Assembly: GCA_903851305.1 (NCBI GenBank)
Contig: CAINNX010000171.1
Span: 1 to 64,000, forward strand
DNA length: 64,000 bases
Source: an uncultured Hyphomicrobiales bacterium
Lineage (GTDB): Bacteria; Pseudomonadota; Alphaproteobacteria; Rhizobiales; Beijerinckiaceae
Direction of reading: 5' to 3'
The first letter of the stretch is position 1, and every line of letters begins with the position of its first letter. The translations under genes and the position numbers were made by a program. Shown here one piece after another: positions 36,400-44,693 of the stretch. Below the pieces are notes generated by a model that had not been told where the DNA came from, made no database searches, and worked only from the letters and a program-made list of their open reading frames with translations.

Positions 36400-38316
36400 A
36401 TGGCTAAAGTCATCGGTATCGATCTCGGCACCACCAATTCCTGCGTTGCCGTCATGGATGGCACCTCGCCAAAGGTGATCGAAAACGCTGAAGGTGCCCG
36501 CACCACCCCCTCCATCGTCGCCTTTACCGATGATGGCGAGCGCCTTGTCGGCCAGCCCGCCAAACGTCAGGGCGTGACCAATCCCGAGCGCACCTTCTTC
36601 GCGATCAAGCGCCTCATCGGCCGCACCTTTGAAGATCCGATGACACAAAAGGACATGTCGCTGGTTCCCTATCAGATCGTGAAAGGCGGCAATGGCGATG
36701 CTTGGGTCAATGCCGACGGCAAGCAATATTCGCCATCGCAGATCTCGGCTTTCACGCTGCAGAAGATGAAGGAAACCGCTGAGGCGTATCTCGGCCAGCA
36801 GGTCACGCAGGCCGTCATCACGGTGCCTGCCTATTTCAATGACGCCCAGCGTCAGGCAACCAAAGACGCTGGCAAGATTGCTGGCCTCGAAGTGCTGCGC
36901 ATCATCAACGAGCCCACCGCTGCGGCACTCGCCTATGGCCTCGACAAAAAGGGCGCTGGCACGATTGCCGTCTACGATCTGGGCGGCGGCACGTTCGACG
37001 TGTCGATCCTCGAAATCGGCGATGGCGTCTTTGAAGTGAAGTCAACCAATGGAGACACATTCCTGGGCGGCGAAGATTTCGACATGCGCCTCGTGGAATA
37101 TCTGGCCGCCGAGTTCAAGAAGGAACAGGGCATTGACCTGACCAAGGACAAGCTCGCCCTGCAGCGCCTGAAGGAAGCCGCTGAAAAGGCCAAGATTGAA
37201 TTGTCGTCTGCCACGCAGACAGAAATCAACCTGCCCTACATCACCGCAGACGCATCCGGCCCCAAGCATCTCGCGCTGAAGCTGACGCGCGCGAAGTTTG
37301 AGGCACTGGTCGATGATCTCATCCAGAAGACCGTCGAGCCTTGCAAAAAGGCGCTGAAGGATGCGGGCCTCACAGCTGCTGAGATTGATGAAGTGGTTCT
37401 CGTCGGCGGCATGACCCGCATGCCGAAGGTGCAGGAAATTGTGAAGTCCTTCTTCGGCAAAGAGCCGCATAAGGGCGTCAACCCGGATGAAGTCGTGGCC
37501 ATTGGTGCGGCTGTTCAGGCAGGCGTCTTGCAGGGCGATGTGAAGGACGTTCTGCTGCTCGATGTGACGCCGCTGTCGCTGGGCATTGAAACGCTGGGTG
37601 GCGTGTTCACACGCCTCATCGACCGCAACACGACCATCCCGACGAAGAAGAGCCAGGTCTTCTCAACTGCTGAAGACAACCAGACGGCTGTGACGATTCG
37701 CGTCTTCCAGGGTGAGCGTGAAATGGCTGCTGACAACAAGATCCTTGGCCAGTTTGATCTGGTGGGTATCCCGTCAGCTCCGCGTGGCGTGCCGCAGGTT
37801 GAGGTGACCTTCGACATTGATGCCAACGGCATTGTGAATGTCACGGCAAAAGACAAGGCAACCAACAAGGAACAGCAGATCCGCATTCAGGCGTCTGGTG
37901 GTCTCTCGGATGCTGACATCGATAAGATGGTCAAGGATGCAGAGCTCAACGCCGCTGAAGACAAGCGCCGCCGCGAAATGGTGGACGCGAAGAATCAGGG
38001 CGAAGCGATGATCCATTCGGCTGAGAAGTCGCTCTCTGAACATGCTGACAAAGTGTCGGCCGCTGACAAGAGCGCGATCGAAACGGCTGTCGCCGGCCTC
38101 AAGAGCGCGCTTGAAGGCGATGACATTGAAACCATCAAGGCCAAGACTAATGATCTCGTGCAGGCTTCGATGAAACTGGGCGAAGCCATGTACAAAGCCC
38201 AGCAGGGCGCAGAAGGTGCACCTGCTGAAGGCGCAGATCAGCATGATGCGCATAAGGACGACGTGATTGACGCAGACTTCAAGGAAGTCGGCGGCGACGA
38301 GAAGAAGAAGTCGTAA
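36400..38316 (+). CDS. dnaK: Molecular chaperone DnaK (Hsp70)
   Basis: 638-aa ATP-dependent chaperone. ATPase motifs in order: [17 protein letters not shown] (phosphate 1), [21 protein letters not shown] (connect 1 region), [19 protein letters not shown] (phosphate 2) and [13 protein letters not shown]. The linker/substrate domain begins [19 protein letters not shown], and the lid ends in [10 protein letters not shown]. Start ATG 36400 is preceded by AAAGGATGAG. It is followed by dnaJ after 85 bp, with a strong hairpin between. Works with DnaJ and GrpE (grpE is 6 kb downstream on the opposite strand). Confidence 0.98.
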   Translation: MAKVIGIDLGTTNSCVAVMDGTSPKVIENAEGARTTPSIVAFTDDGERLVGQPAKRQGVTNPERTFFAIKRLIGRTFEDPMTQKDMSLVPYQIVKGGNGDAWVNADGKQYSPSQISAFTLQKMKETAEAYLGQQVTQAVITVPAYFNDAQRQATKDAGKIAGLEVLRIINEPTAAALAYGLDKKGAGTIAVYDLGGGTFDVSILEIGDGVFEVKSTNGDTFLGGEDFDMRLVEYLAAEFKKEQGIDLTKDKLALQRLKEAAEKAKIELSSATQTEINLPYITADASGPKHLALKLTRAKFEALVDDLIQKTVEPCKKALKDAGLTAAEIDEVVLVGGMTRMPKVQEIVKSFFGKEPHKGVNPDEVVAIGAAVQAGVLQGDVKDVLLLDVTPLSLGIETLGGVFTRLIDRNTTIPTKKSQVFSTAEDNQTAVTIRVFQGEREMAADNKILGQFDLVGIPSAPRGVPQVEVTFDIDANGIVNVTAKDKATNKEQQIRIQASGGLSDADIDKMVKDAELNAAEDKRRREMVDAKNQGEAMIHSAEKSLSEHADKVSAADKSAIETAVAGLKSALEGDDIETIKAKTNDLVQASMKLGEAMYKAQQGAEGAPAEGADQHDAHKDDVIDADFKEVGGDEKKKS

Positions 38317-38332
38317 ATCACAAGTTAAAAGC

Positions 38333-38357
38333 GGCGGGCGGGGATTTCCCGCCCGCC
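38333..38357. terminator. Ten-base-pair hairpin between dnaK and dnaJ
   Basis: GGCGGGCGGG, five-base loop GATTT, CCCGCCCGCC: a perfect GC-rich stem 16 bp after the dnaK stop, followed by only a weak T stretch (ACTTTC). It likely attenuates read-through into dnaJ or protects the dnaK mRNA end, so dnaK can be made in excess over dnaJ. Confidence 0.7.
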
Positions 38358-38401
38358 ACTTTCTTGTCTGCACTCGAGGCTTGAGCGAAACGTGAAGACC
38401 C

Positions 38402-39535
38402 ATGGCCAAGGCTGACTTTTACGAAACACTTGGCGTGAGCCGCTCAGCCACCGATGCTGAATTGAAATCCGCATTCCGCAAGCTTGCCATGCAATTCCAC
38501 CCCGATAAAAATCCGGGTGACGCCTCAGCCGAGCAGAAATTCAAAAACATCAACGAGGCTTATCAGTGCCTGTCCGACGGACAAAAGCGGGCAGCCTATG
38601 ATCGCTTCGGCCATGCCGCCTTTGAAAACGGCGGCGGTGGACCAGGCGGTATGGGTGATGGATTTGCTTCATCCATGTCAGATATTTTCGAAGACCTGTT
38701 CGGTGACATGGTCGGTGGCGGACGCCGTGGGCGCGCCAATGGTCGCGAACGCGGTTCAGACCTGCGCTATAATCTCGAAATCACGCTGGAAGACGCCTTC
38801 AAGGGCTCAACGGCGACGATCAAAGTCCCGAGCCTGATGAGTTGCGAAGCCTGCACAGGCACCGGCGCGAAAGCTGGCTCGAAGCCCAAGACCTGCGGCA
38901 CCTGTGGTGGTGCAGGGCGCGTTCGTGCGCAGCAAGGTTTCTTCGCGATTGAACGCACCTGCCCGACCTGTCAGGGCCGCGGCGAGATGATCGAGAACCC
39001 CTGCGATTCCTGCCGTGGCGCGGGACGGGTCACCAAAGAGCGCTCGCTTTCCGTCAATATTCCAGCCGGTGTCGAAGATGGCACGCGCATTCGTCTGTCC
39101 GGTGAAGGGGAAGCTGGCCTGCGTGGTGGTCCGTCAGGTGATCTTTATATTTTCTTGGCGATGAAAGCCCATCCGTTCTTCCAGCGTGATGGCTCCGATC
39201 TGTTCTGTCGTGTGCCCATCTCCATGGTCCACGCAGCACTTGGTGGTGAATTCACCGTGCATACGGTTGATGGGTCAGAAGCCAAGGTGAAAATTCCTGA
39301 AGGCACGCAGTCAGGAAAACAATTCAAGCTGAAGGGCAAAGGCATGCCCATTCTACGCACGCGCGATTTTGGTGATCTCTATATCCAAGCTAATGTCGAG
39401 ACACCGCAGAATCTCACCAAGCGCCAGCGCGAATTGCTGGCTGAGTTTGAAACGGAATCGTCCAACAAGACGCATCCGGAATCATCAGGGTTTTTTACAC
39501 GTATGAAGGACTTTCTGACCGGCGCCCAAAGCTGA
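38402..39535 (+). CDS. dnaJ: Molecular chaperone DnaJ (Hsp40)
   Basis: 377-aa class I J-protein, DnaK co-chaperone. J domain residues 1-70 with HPD in [11 protein letters not shown]; Gly-rich linker ([14 protein letters not shown]) about 75-110; four CxxCxGxG zinc repeats ([32 protein letters not shown]) about 145-215; two C-terminal beta domains and a dimerisation end. ATG 38402. All motifs are intact. Confidence 0.98.
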   Translation: MAKADFYETLGVSRSATDAELKSAFRKLAMQFHPDKNPGDASAEQKFKNINEAYQCLSDGQKRAAYDRFGHAAFENGGGGPGGMGDGFASSMSDIFEDLFGDMVGGGRRGRANGRERGSDLRYNLEITLEDAFKGSTATIKVPSLMSCEACTGTGAKAGSKPKTCGTCGGAGRVRAQQGFFAIERTCPTCQGRGEMIENPCDSCRGAGRVTKERSLSVNIPAGVEDGTRIRLSGEGEAGLRGGPSGDLYIFLAMKAHPFFQRDGSDLFCRVPISMVHAALGGEFTVHTVDGSEAKVKIPEGTQSGKQFKLKGKGMPILRTRDFGDLYIQANVETPQNLTKRQRELLAEFETESSNKTHPESSGFFTRMKDFLTGAQS

Positions 39536-39629
39536 AGCGTCTAACCTTGGTGCTGACCTGCCCCTTTATCGACGTTGGCTATCGTGTTCTTCATGAGTAT
39601 TTGACCTGTTGGTCAGACGGAGTGGTATC

Positions 39630-40409
39630 TTGCGTCCAAACTTGAATAGAGCCGAGACCAAAGGCACCAGTCGGACAAAAGCACCGCGACGGAAAACGGT
39701 TTTTCAAACAAGCCTTACCGAACAAGCGCGTTTCATGCGCGCTTGGTTTGATAATCCTGCCACAACAGGTGCTGTCTCACCCTCAGGCCGGTTTTTGGCG
39801 CGCAGTATGGCAGCCCATGTTGACCCACAAGATGAGGGCTTGGTCGTCGAGCTCGGGCCTGGCACTGGCCCCGTGACGCAGGCACTGATTGCTCGCGGCA
39901 TTGCTGAAGACCGCCTAGTACTGGTGGAATCAGATTCCGACTTCTGTAGATTGCTCGAGCGGCGTTTTCCGCTCGCCAAAATTATCCAGGGCGATGCGCT
40001 GGATCTCACGCGCACGCTTGGTGACAAAATCAACGGGCCGATTGCGGCCATCGTCTCAAGCCTGCCTTTGCTGAATTTGCCTGATGCCCAGCGGCTGACT
40101 TTGCTGGGTGATGCTTTTAAGCTGATGCAGGGCCAAGGACGCTTCGTGCAATTCACCTATGGGCTCACCTCGCCCATGCCCAAGCACTCCAAAGAGGACG
40201 AGGCCGTTGGCTTCTCGTCGCAAGTCTCGGCACCCGTGTGGCTCAACCTGCCGCCGGCGCGTGTCTGGGTTTATCGTCCGCAGCTTGTGGCCCCGTGCCT
40301 TGAGCGACCCAAAGGCCAAGCCAAAGGTGGCGCTTTGATTGCCAGAATGGTGAGGGAAATGCGCCTGCGCCAGGCCCGTGCCCGCGCTTCACGCATAATC
40401 GGTGGCTGA
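39630..40409 (+). CDS. Class I SAM methyltransferase, phospholipid N-methyltransferase-like (PmtA-like)
   Basis: 259-aa protein. A positively charged N-terminus (about 30 residues) is followed by RAWFDNPATTGAVSPSGRFLARSMAA, the typical opening of rhizobial PmtA and rRNA-dimethylase-like PmtA enzymes, then the SAM motif LVVELGPGTGPVTQALI, acidic VLVESDSDF, and GDALDL; SSLPLLNLP replaces the catalytic NLPY-type motif. PmtA methylates phosphatidylethanolamine towards phosphatidylcholine at the membrane. No ATG lies upstream of the conserved part; TTG 39630 is chosen because GGAG stands 7 nt before it, with TTG 39609 an alternative. Function is inferred from similarity I recall. Confidence 0.75.
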   Translation: MRPNLNRAETKGTSRTKAPRRKTVFQTSLTEQARFMRAWFDNPATTGAVSPSGRFLARSMAAHVDPQDEGLVVELGPGTGPVTQALIARGIAEDRLVLVESDSDFCRLLERRFPLAKIIQGDALDLTRTLGDKINGPIAAIVSSLPLLNLPDAQRLTLLGDAFKLMQGQGRFVQFTYGLTSPMPKHSKEDEAVGFSSQVSAPVWLNLPPARVWVYRPQLVAPCLERPKGQAKGGALIARMVREMRLRQARARASRIIGG

Positions 40410-40484
40410 TAAGCCCGTCCCGCCTCTCGACAGGCCACGCCCTTGCGGTGCATCAGAGAGGCAATGCAACGGGACCTCCAGACC

Positions 40485-41189
40485 ATGGCCGATACGATCT
40501 CTCCCCGCGACCGCCTCATCGTCGCACTCGACCTCGCCAATACAAAAGCTGCTGAAGCCATGGTGGCAGAACTTGGCGATGCTGTGAGCTTTTACAAAAT
40601 CGGGCTGGAGCTGACCTATGGCGGCGGTCTCGGGCTTGCCCACGACCTTATCAAGAGCGGCAAGCAGATCTTTCTGGATCTGAAATTCCACGACATCCCC
40701 AATACAGTGGCGCGCGCCACCGAGCAGGTTGCAGAGATGGGCGCGACCTTTCTCACCGTCCATGCTTTTCCCCAGACGATGAAGGCCGCCGTCGGCGCGC
40801 TTGGCGTCTCACCGATGAAGATCCTGGCTGTGACAGTCATGACCTCCTACGACGATGATGATCTGCGCGAAGCCGGCTATGCCCTGCGCGTGCCCGAGCT
40901 GGTGGGACGGCGCGCCCAGCAAGCCAAGGCGGCCGGTATCCACGGGCTGATCCTCTCGGCTGAAGAGGTGAAGGCCATGCGCGGGATCGTTGGCCCCGAC
41001 ATGCTGCTGGTGACACCGGGCATCCGCCCGGCAGGTGCTGCCATAGGCGACCAGAAGCGCGTCATGACGCCCGCAGAGGCCATCAGAGGGGGCGCTGACC
41101 ACCTCGTCGTTGGCCGCCCAGTCACACAGGCCCCCGACCCCAAGGCCGCCGCTGAAGCCATCGTCGCGGAGATTGCTGGCGCCTGTTAA
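40485..41189 (+). CDS. pyrF: Orotidine 5'-phosphate decarboxylase
   Basis: Final step of UMP synthesis, 234 aa, TIM barrel. First strand LIVALDLAN; the catalytic Asp-x-Lys-x-x-Asp tetrad region [12 protein letters not shown] (about residues 64-75); [10 protein letters not shown]; phosphate-binding end ([30 protein letters not shown]). ATG 40485 gives the usual short N-terminus; ATG 40464 is possible but its AGAGG site is too close. Shares direction with pmtA-like and starts 75 bp after it. Confidence 0.95.
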   Translation: MADTISPRDRLIVALDLANTKAAEAMVAELGDAVSFYKIGLELTYGGGLGLAHDLIKSGKQIFLDLKFHDIPNTVARATEQVAEMGATFLTVHAFPQTMKAAVGALGVSPMKILAVTVMTSYDDDDLREAGYALRVPELVGRRAQQAKAAGIHGLILSAEEVKAMRGIVGPDMLLVTPGIRPAGAAIGDQKRVMTPAEAIRGGADHLVVGRPVTQAPDPKAAAEAIVAEIAGAC

Positions 41190-41204
41190 GATGACGTATT
41201 TTTT

Positions 41205-41233
41205 GTTATACATTTTATATTTATCGTTATACA
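41205..41233. promoter_or_regulatory. Direct repeats GTTATACA spaced by two helical turns
   Basis: GTTATACA occurs at 41205-41212 and 41226-41233, start to start 21 bp, in an AT-rich stretch 50-80 bp before the BrnA-like gene. Two half-sites on the same helix face suit an operator, possibly for autorepression as in antitoxin genes; TATACA could also serve as a -10 box. Confidence 0.5.
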
Positions 41234-41285
41234 GAAATTATTAAGGTCTGCTTGCGGCGCGCGCATGAAGATGAGGTTGCTCGCT

Positions 41286-41570
41286 ATGTCAAAAAAGCAA
41301 ACTGACAACTTCTATCCAAAGGGGCCGGTCACCGACCCGGAGAACCCAGAATGGACCGATGAGGACGTTAAAAACGCCCTCCCTTGGGAAGCCCTGTCCG
41401 ATCTCGAAAAATCCGTGTTCAAGCGCCCGCGCGGGCGCCCGGTGCTGGAGTCACCCAAAAAGCTCGTCTCATTAAGGCTGGATGCTGATGTCTGGGAGGC
41501 GCTGGAAGCCTCTGGCCCCGGCTGGCGGGCGCGCGCCAATGCCATTTTGAAGGCGGCCCTGAAGGCATAA
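41286..41570 (+). CDS. BrnA-like antitoxin, no adjacent toxin
   Basis: 94-aa protein of the BrnA antitoxin type: an acidic, Pro/Trp-rich N-terminus (NPEWTDEDVKNALPWEAL) followed by a ribbon-helix-helix DNA-binding C-terminus (KLVSLRLDADVWEALEASGPGWRARANAILKAALKA). BrnA normally neutralises the RNase BrnT encoded just upstream. Here only 96 bp separates it from pyrF and there is no brnT frame on either strand, and dapB lies downstream. It may be a solitary regulator or a relic. ATG 41286; ATG 41265 is possible. Confidence 0.82.
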   Translation: MSKKQTDNFYPKGPVTDPENPEWTDEDVKNALPWEALSDLEKSVFKRPRGRPVLESPKKLVSLRLDADVWEALEASGPGWRARANAILKAALKA

Positions 41571-41575
41571 AAAAA

Positions 41576-41600
41576 CGCCGGGCGTACATCCGGCCCGGCG
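41576..41600. terminator. Hairpin after the BrnA-like gene
   Basis: CGCCGGGC, nine-base loop, GCCCGGCG, immediately after the stop codon. The T-run is on the minus-strand side (seven A before the stem), while the plus strand lacks one, so it is an imperfect terminator for the plus-strand gene. Confidence 0.5.
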
Positions 41601-41761
41601 CTCAATCGCAAGGATTGGGGGACAATCTCTCAGCGACTTGAGGAAAACTTAGACTACGATTGTGACGTAACAATGACCGCGGCGCTTTGTCTTTGCGCCC
41701 GCGGCCTGTGAAGGCTATAGAGCCGAAACATCTTTTTTCTCCAGTCCTCAGGGAGGTTTTC

Positions 41762-42577
41762 ATGAGCGGAATGCGGCTCGTCGTGGCAGGTGCTGCCGGA
41801 CGCATGGGGCGCATGCTCGTGCAAGCCATCCATGAAACGGAAGGCGCCACACTGGCCGGCGCGCTGGAGCGTACGGGCTCCCCTTCACTGGGTCAGGATG
41901 CAGGTCTGCTGGCAGGCATCGGCGCCAATGGCGTGATCATTTCTGACAAGGCGCTGGAAGTCTTGGCGCAGGCCGATGGCCTGATCGATTTTACGTCCCC
42001 TGCCGCGACGATTGCTTATGCGGGCCTCGCCGCACAGGCGCGCATTGTTCATGTGATCGGCACAACCGGCCTTGCTGCCGACGATATTGAAAAGATTGAT
42101 GCAGCCGCGCGCCATGCCGTTGTCGTGCGCTCGGGCAATATGAGCCTTGGTGTCAATCTGCTCGCGGGCCTCGTCAAAAAAGTCGCGCAGACGCTGGGCG
42201 AAGATTTCGACATTGAGATCGTGGAAATGCATCATCGCATGAAAGTCGATGCGCCGTCTGGCACAGCGCTTCTGCTGGGTGAAGCCGCAGCCAAGGGTCG
42301 CGACATTGATCTGGCCGCGCGCTCCGTTCGCGCACGTGATGGACATACGGGCGCACGCCACGCAGGCGACATCGGCTTTGCCACATTGCGCGGCGGCACA
42401 GTGGTCGGCGACCACCAAGTGATTTTTGCCGGCACTGGCGAGCGGATTGAACTCGCCCACCGTGCAGAAGATCGCGGCATCTTTGCGCGCGGCGCTTTGA
42501 AAGCGGCTCTCTGGGGACATGGACGCAAACCTGGCCATTACAATATGGCTGACGTGCTTGGCCTGAAAGACATCTGA
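41762..42577 (+). CDS. dapB: 4-hydroxy-tetrahydrodipicolinate reductase
   Basis: Lysine/diaminopimelate pathway enzyme, 271 aa, NAD(P)H-dependent. N-terminal Rossmann motif [17 protein letters not shown], cofactor segment [13 protein letters not shown] and VIGTTGL, and the catalytic double His with Lys in [20 protein letters not shown]-terminal segment [19 protein letters not shown] is standard. ATG 41762 follows GGGAGGT. It is 29 bp before gpmA, likely one transcript. Confidence 0.96.
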   Translation: MSGMRLVVAGAAGRMGRMLVQAIHETEGATLAGALERTGSPSLGQDAGLLAGIGANGVIISDKALEVLAQADGLIDFTSPAATIAYAGLAAQARIVHVIGTTGLAADDIEKIDAAARHAVVVRSGNMSLGVNLLAGLVKKVAQTLGEDFDIEIVEMHHRMKVDAPSGTALLLGEAAAKGRDIDLAARSVRARDGHTGARHAGDIGFATLRGGTVVGDHQVIFAGTGERIELAHRAEDRGIFARGALKAALWGHGRKPGHYNMADVLGLKDI

Positions 42578-42605
42578 AACACACAACCCTGAAACAGGAG
42601 CGATT

Positions 42606-43229
42606 ATGGAACGCACTCTTGTGCTCGTGCGCCACGGCCAGAGCGACTGGAATTTGAAAAACCTTTTCACCGGCTGGAAAAATCCGGACCTCACGCCTGT
42701 GGGCATTGAGGAAGCGAAAAAAGCTGGCCAGGAAATCGGCAAGCTCGGAATCAAATTCGACAAGGCTTTCACATCCGGCCTGACACGTGCGCAAGACACC
42801 TGCGATCTCGTGCTGAAAGAACTCGGCCAATCCTCTTTGGCTGTGGTGAAAGACATTCAGCTGAATGAACGCGACTATGGTGATCTGTCTGGCCTCAACA
42901 AGGCGGAAGCTGCGCAGAAGTGGGGCGAGGAGCAGGTCATGATCTGGCGCCGCTCTTACGATACACCCCCGCCCGGTGGTGAATCACTGAAGGACACGCT
43001 CGCCCGCGTGCTACCCTATTATTGCCAGAACATTCTTCCCTGCGTGCTGCGCGGCGAAAAGACCATTGTTGTCGCGCATGGCAATTCGCTGCGCGCACTC
43101 TTGATGGTGCTGGAGCGCGCCACGCCTGAAACAATCACAGGCATTGAGCTCGAAACCGGCGTGCCAGTTGTCTACAAGCTGAATGCAGATTCCACCGTGG
43201 CTGAGAAGAAGGTTCTCCATCACGCATAA
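42606..43229 (+). CDS. gpmA: 2,3-bisphosphoglycerate-dependent phosphoglycerate mutase
   Basis: Glycolytic enzyme interconverting 3- and 2-phosphoglycerate, 207 aa (the shorter alphaproteobacterial form). Phosphohistidine motif [20 protein letters not shown], then [10 protein letters not shown], the [13 protein letters not shown] loop and the second catalytic His in [17 protein letters not shown] 42606 has a CAGGAG site upstream. REP-like repeats follow. Confidence 0.95.
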   Translation: MERTLVLVRHGQSDWNLKNLFTGWKNPDLTPVGIEEAKKAGQEIGKLGIKFDKAFTSGLTRAQDTCDLVLKELGQSSLAVVKDIQLNERDYGDLSGLNKAEAAQKWGEEQVMIWRRSYDTPPPGGESLKDTLARVLPYYCQNILPCVLRGEKTIVVAHGNSLRALLMVLERATPETITGIELETGVPVVYKLNADSTVAEKKVLHHA

Positions 43230-43238
43230 TCTGCGCTG

Positions 43239-43326
43239 CTATTGCGAGCGTATGCGAAGCAATTCAGAACGGCCACCCGTGTTGCCTATGGATTGCTTCG
43301 TCGCTCTCGCTTCTCGCAATGACGGA
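43239..43326. repeat. Paired REP-like repeats between gpmA and alkB
   Basis: Left half TATTGCGAGCGTATGCGAAGCAATTC and right half GGATTGCTTCG...TCGCAATGACGG face each other, as at 26.8 kb. The last bases, CGCAATGACGG, contain the ATG at 43319 that can start alkB. Confidence 0.85.
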
Positions 43327-43948
43327 TTTAAACATGCTTGAGATTGTTCCTGGCCTCCTCCACGCGCCCGGCTATCTCACGCGTGAAGAGCAGGAAGAGC
43401 TTGTCGCAGATTTGCGGGAGGCTGTGCGCGCAGCTCCCCTCTTCACCCCGCGCATGCCGCGCACGGGCAAAGAATTTACGGTGCGCATGACCAATTGCGG
43501 GCCGCTGGGCTGGGTCTCAGACCGCGAGCGCGGCTACCGCTATCAGGCGACACATCCAGACACAGGCGCGCCATGGGCGCCGATCCCGCGCCTCGCGCTG
43601 CGCGCATGGGATGATCTCTCACCCTACAAACATCCCCCCGAAGCCTGTCTCGTCAATTTCTATGATGGCTCGGCCCGCATGGGCCTGCATCAGGATCGGG
43701 ATGAAGAGGATTTCGATGCGCCCGTCGTGTCGCTGTCGCTGGGCGATTCTTGTGTCTTCCGCATTGGCGGCACCGAGCGCAAAGGATCGACGAAAAGTTT
43801 CAAACTGCATTCGGGTGATGCGATGATGCTGTCAGGCCCCGCGCGCCTCGCTTTTCATGGCGTCGATCGCATTATGAGTGGCTCATCGACTTTGCTGCCG
43901 CAAGGCGGGCGGCTCAACCTGACGCTGCGCCGCGTGACAAAGGCTTAA
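43319..43948 (+). CDS. alkB: Alpha-ketoglutarate-dependent dioxygenase AlkB
   Basis: Iron(II)/2-oxoglutarate oxygenase that removes methyl groups from 1-methyladenine and 3-methylcytosine in DNA; 209 aa. N-terminal nucleotide-recognition lid, then LVNFYDGSARMGLHQDRDE with the metal His-x-Asp, second metal His in RLAFHGVDRI, and the 2-oxoglutarate Arg pair in GGRLNLTLRR. The ATG at 43319 lies in a REP-like repeat; ATG 43334 gives a 204-aa protein starting MLEIVPGLLH and may be the older start. The nearby MGMT-like gene is 11 kb away. Confidence 0.93.
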   Translation: MTDLNMLEIVPGLLHAPGYLTREEQEELVADLREAVRAAPLFTPRMPRTGKEFTVRMTNCGPLGWVSDRERGYRYQATHPDTGAPWAPIPRLALRAWDDLSPYKHPPEACLVNFYDGSARMGLHQDRDEEDFDAPVVSLSLGDSCVFRIGGTERKGSTKSFKLHSGDAMMLSGPARLAFHGVDRIMSGSSTLLPQGGRLNLTLRRVTKA

Positions 43949-44006
43949 GGCAATCCAACGGCCCCACAAGGCGCCTCTGGATTGCTTCGCTTCGCTCGCA
44001 ACGACG
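43949..44006. repeat. REP-like repeat between alkB and grpE
   Basis: A short left half (GGCAATCCAA) and a right half CTGGATTGCTTCGCTTCGCTCGCAACGACG between the convergent genes alkB and grpE. It belongs to the family at 19.4, 26.8 and 43.3 kb and may help end both transcripts. Confidence 0.8.
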
Positions 44007-44007
44007 A

Positions 44008-44613
44008 TCAGTTGACGGTCTCAGCCTTCGGGCCACCACGCGCCACGCCCACTTTGGCGGGACGCAGACAACGGTCGCCGATGGAGAAACCATCTTCCAT
44101 CACCTGAACCACGGTGCCGGCGGGCACGCTGGGGTCGGGCACTTCGAACAAGGCTTCGTGCATGTTGGGGTCAAACTTTTCACCCTTCGGCTCAAGCTTC
44201 TTGACGCCGACACGCGCCAGACGTGACAGAAAATCGCGTTCGGTCAGCTCAATGCCTTCGACAAAAGATTGCAGAGCAGCGCTGGCGCCCTCTTTCTCTT
44301 CTGCCGGAACGCTCTCCACCGCACGACGCAGATTATCGGCGAAGGTCAGCATGTCGCGGGCAAATGACGTGACGCCATAGAGCTTGGCATCAGCCACTTC
44401 GCGCTCGGTGCGGCGGCGCAGATTTTCCATCTCGGCCAGAGTGCGCAGCACCTTGTCCTTTAGGGCATTATTTTCCTGCACAAGATTTTCAATCTCGGTG
44501 AAGGGCTCGGGCTCGCCGATGGGCGATTGGGGCGAAGCCTCCGCATTGAGCGAGCTCTCGTGCCCCTGCTCAGCGTGGATCGGGTCATGGTCTGGCGTGT
44601 TTTGTTCGGTCAT
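44008..44613 (-). CDS. grpE: Nucleotide exchange factor GrpE
   Basis: Dimeric ADP-release factor for DnaK, 201 aa. Acidic unstructured N-terminus (about 1-40), long coiled coil ([35 protein letters not shown]), and the C-terminal beta domain with [27 protein letters not shown] and [27 protein letters not shown] 44613. Downstream of glnD by 80 bp on the same strand but with its own candidate heat-shock promoter. Confidence 0.97.
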   Translation of the reverse strand: MTEQNTPDHDPIHAEQGHESSLNAEASPQSPIGEPEPFTEIENLVQENNALKDKVLRTLAEMENLRRRTEREVADAKLYGVTSFARDMLTFADNLRRAVESVPAEEKEGASAALQSFVEGIELTERDFLSRLARVGVKKLEPKGEKFDPNMHEALFEVPDPSVPAGTVVQVMEDGFSIGDRCLRPAKVGVARGGPKAETVN

Positions 44614-44648
44614 TTCAAAACTTCAGGTCAAATGGAGGGTCAGGCCCC

Positions 44649-44677
44649 ATATCAGGGTGCCGGTGCGAAAATTCAAG
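44649..44677 (-). promoter_or_regulatory. Candidate RpoH promoter of grpE
   Basis: On the minus strand CTTGAAT (44671-44677), a 15-bp spacer and CTGATAT (44649-44655), 36 bp before the grpE ATG. Same spacer as the dnaK site; the -35 part is closer to the CTTGAAA consensus, while the -10 part is weaker. Confidence 0.6.
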
Positions 44678-44693
44678 GCCGAAACATCAAGGC

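Noticed and set aside
41190..41285. A short brnT toxin before the BrnA-like gene
   Set aside because: Only 96 AT-rich bases are available and no frame on either strand encodes a BrnT-like protein.
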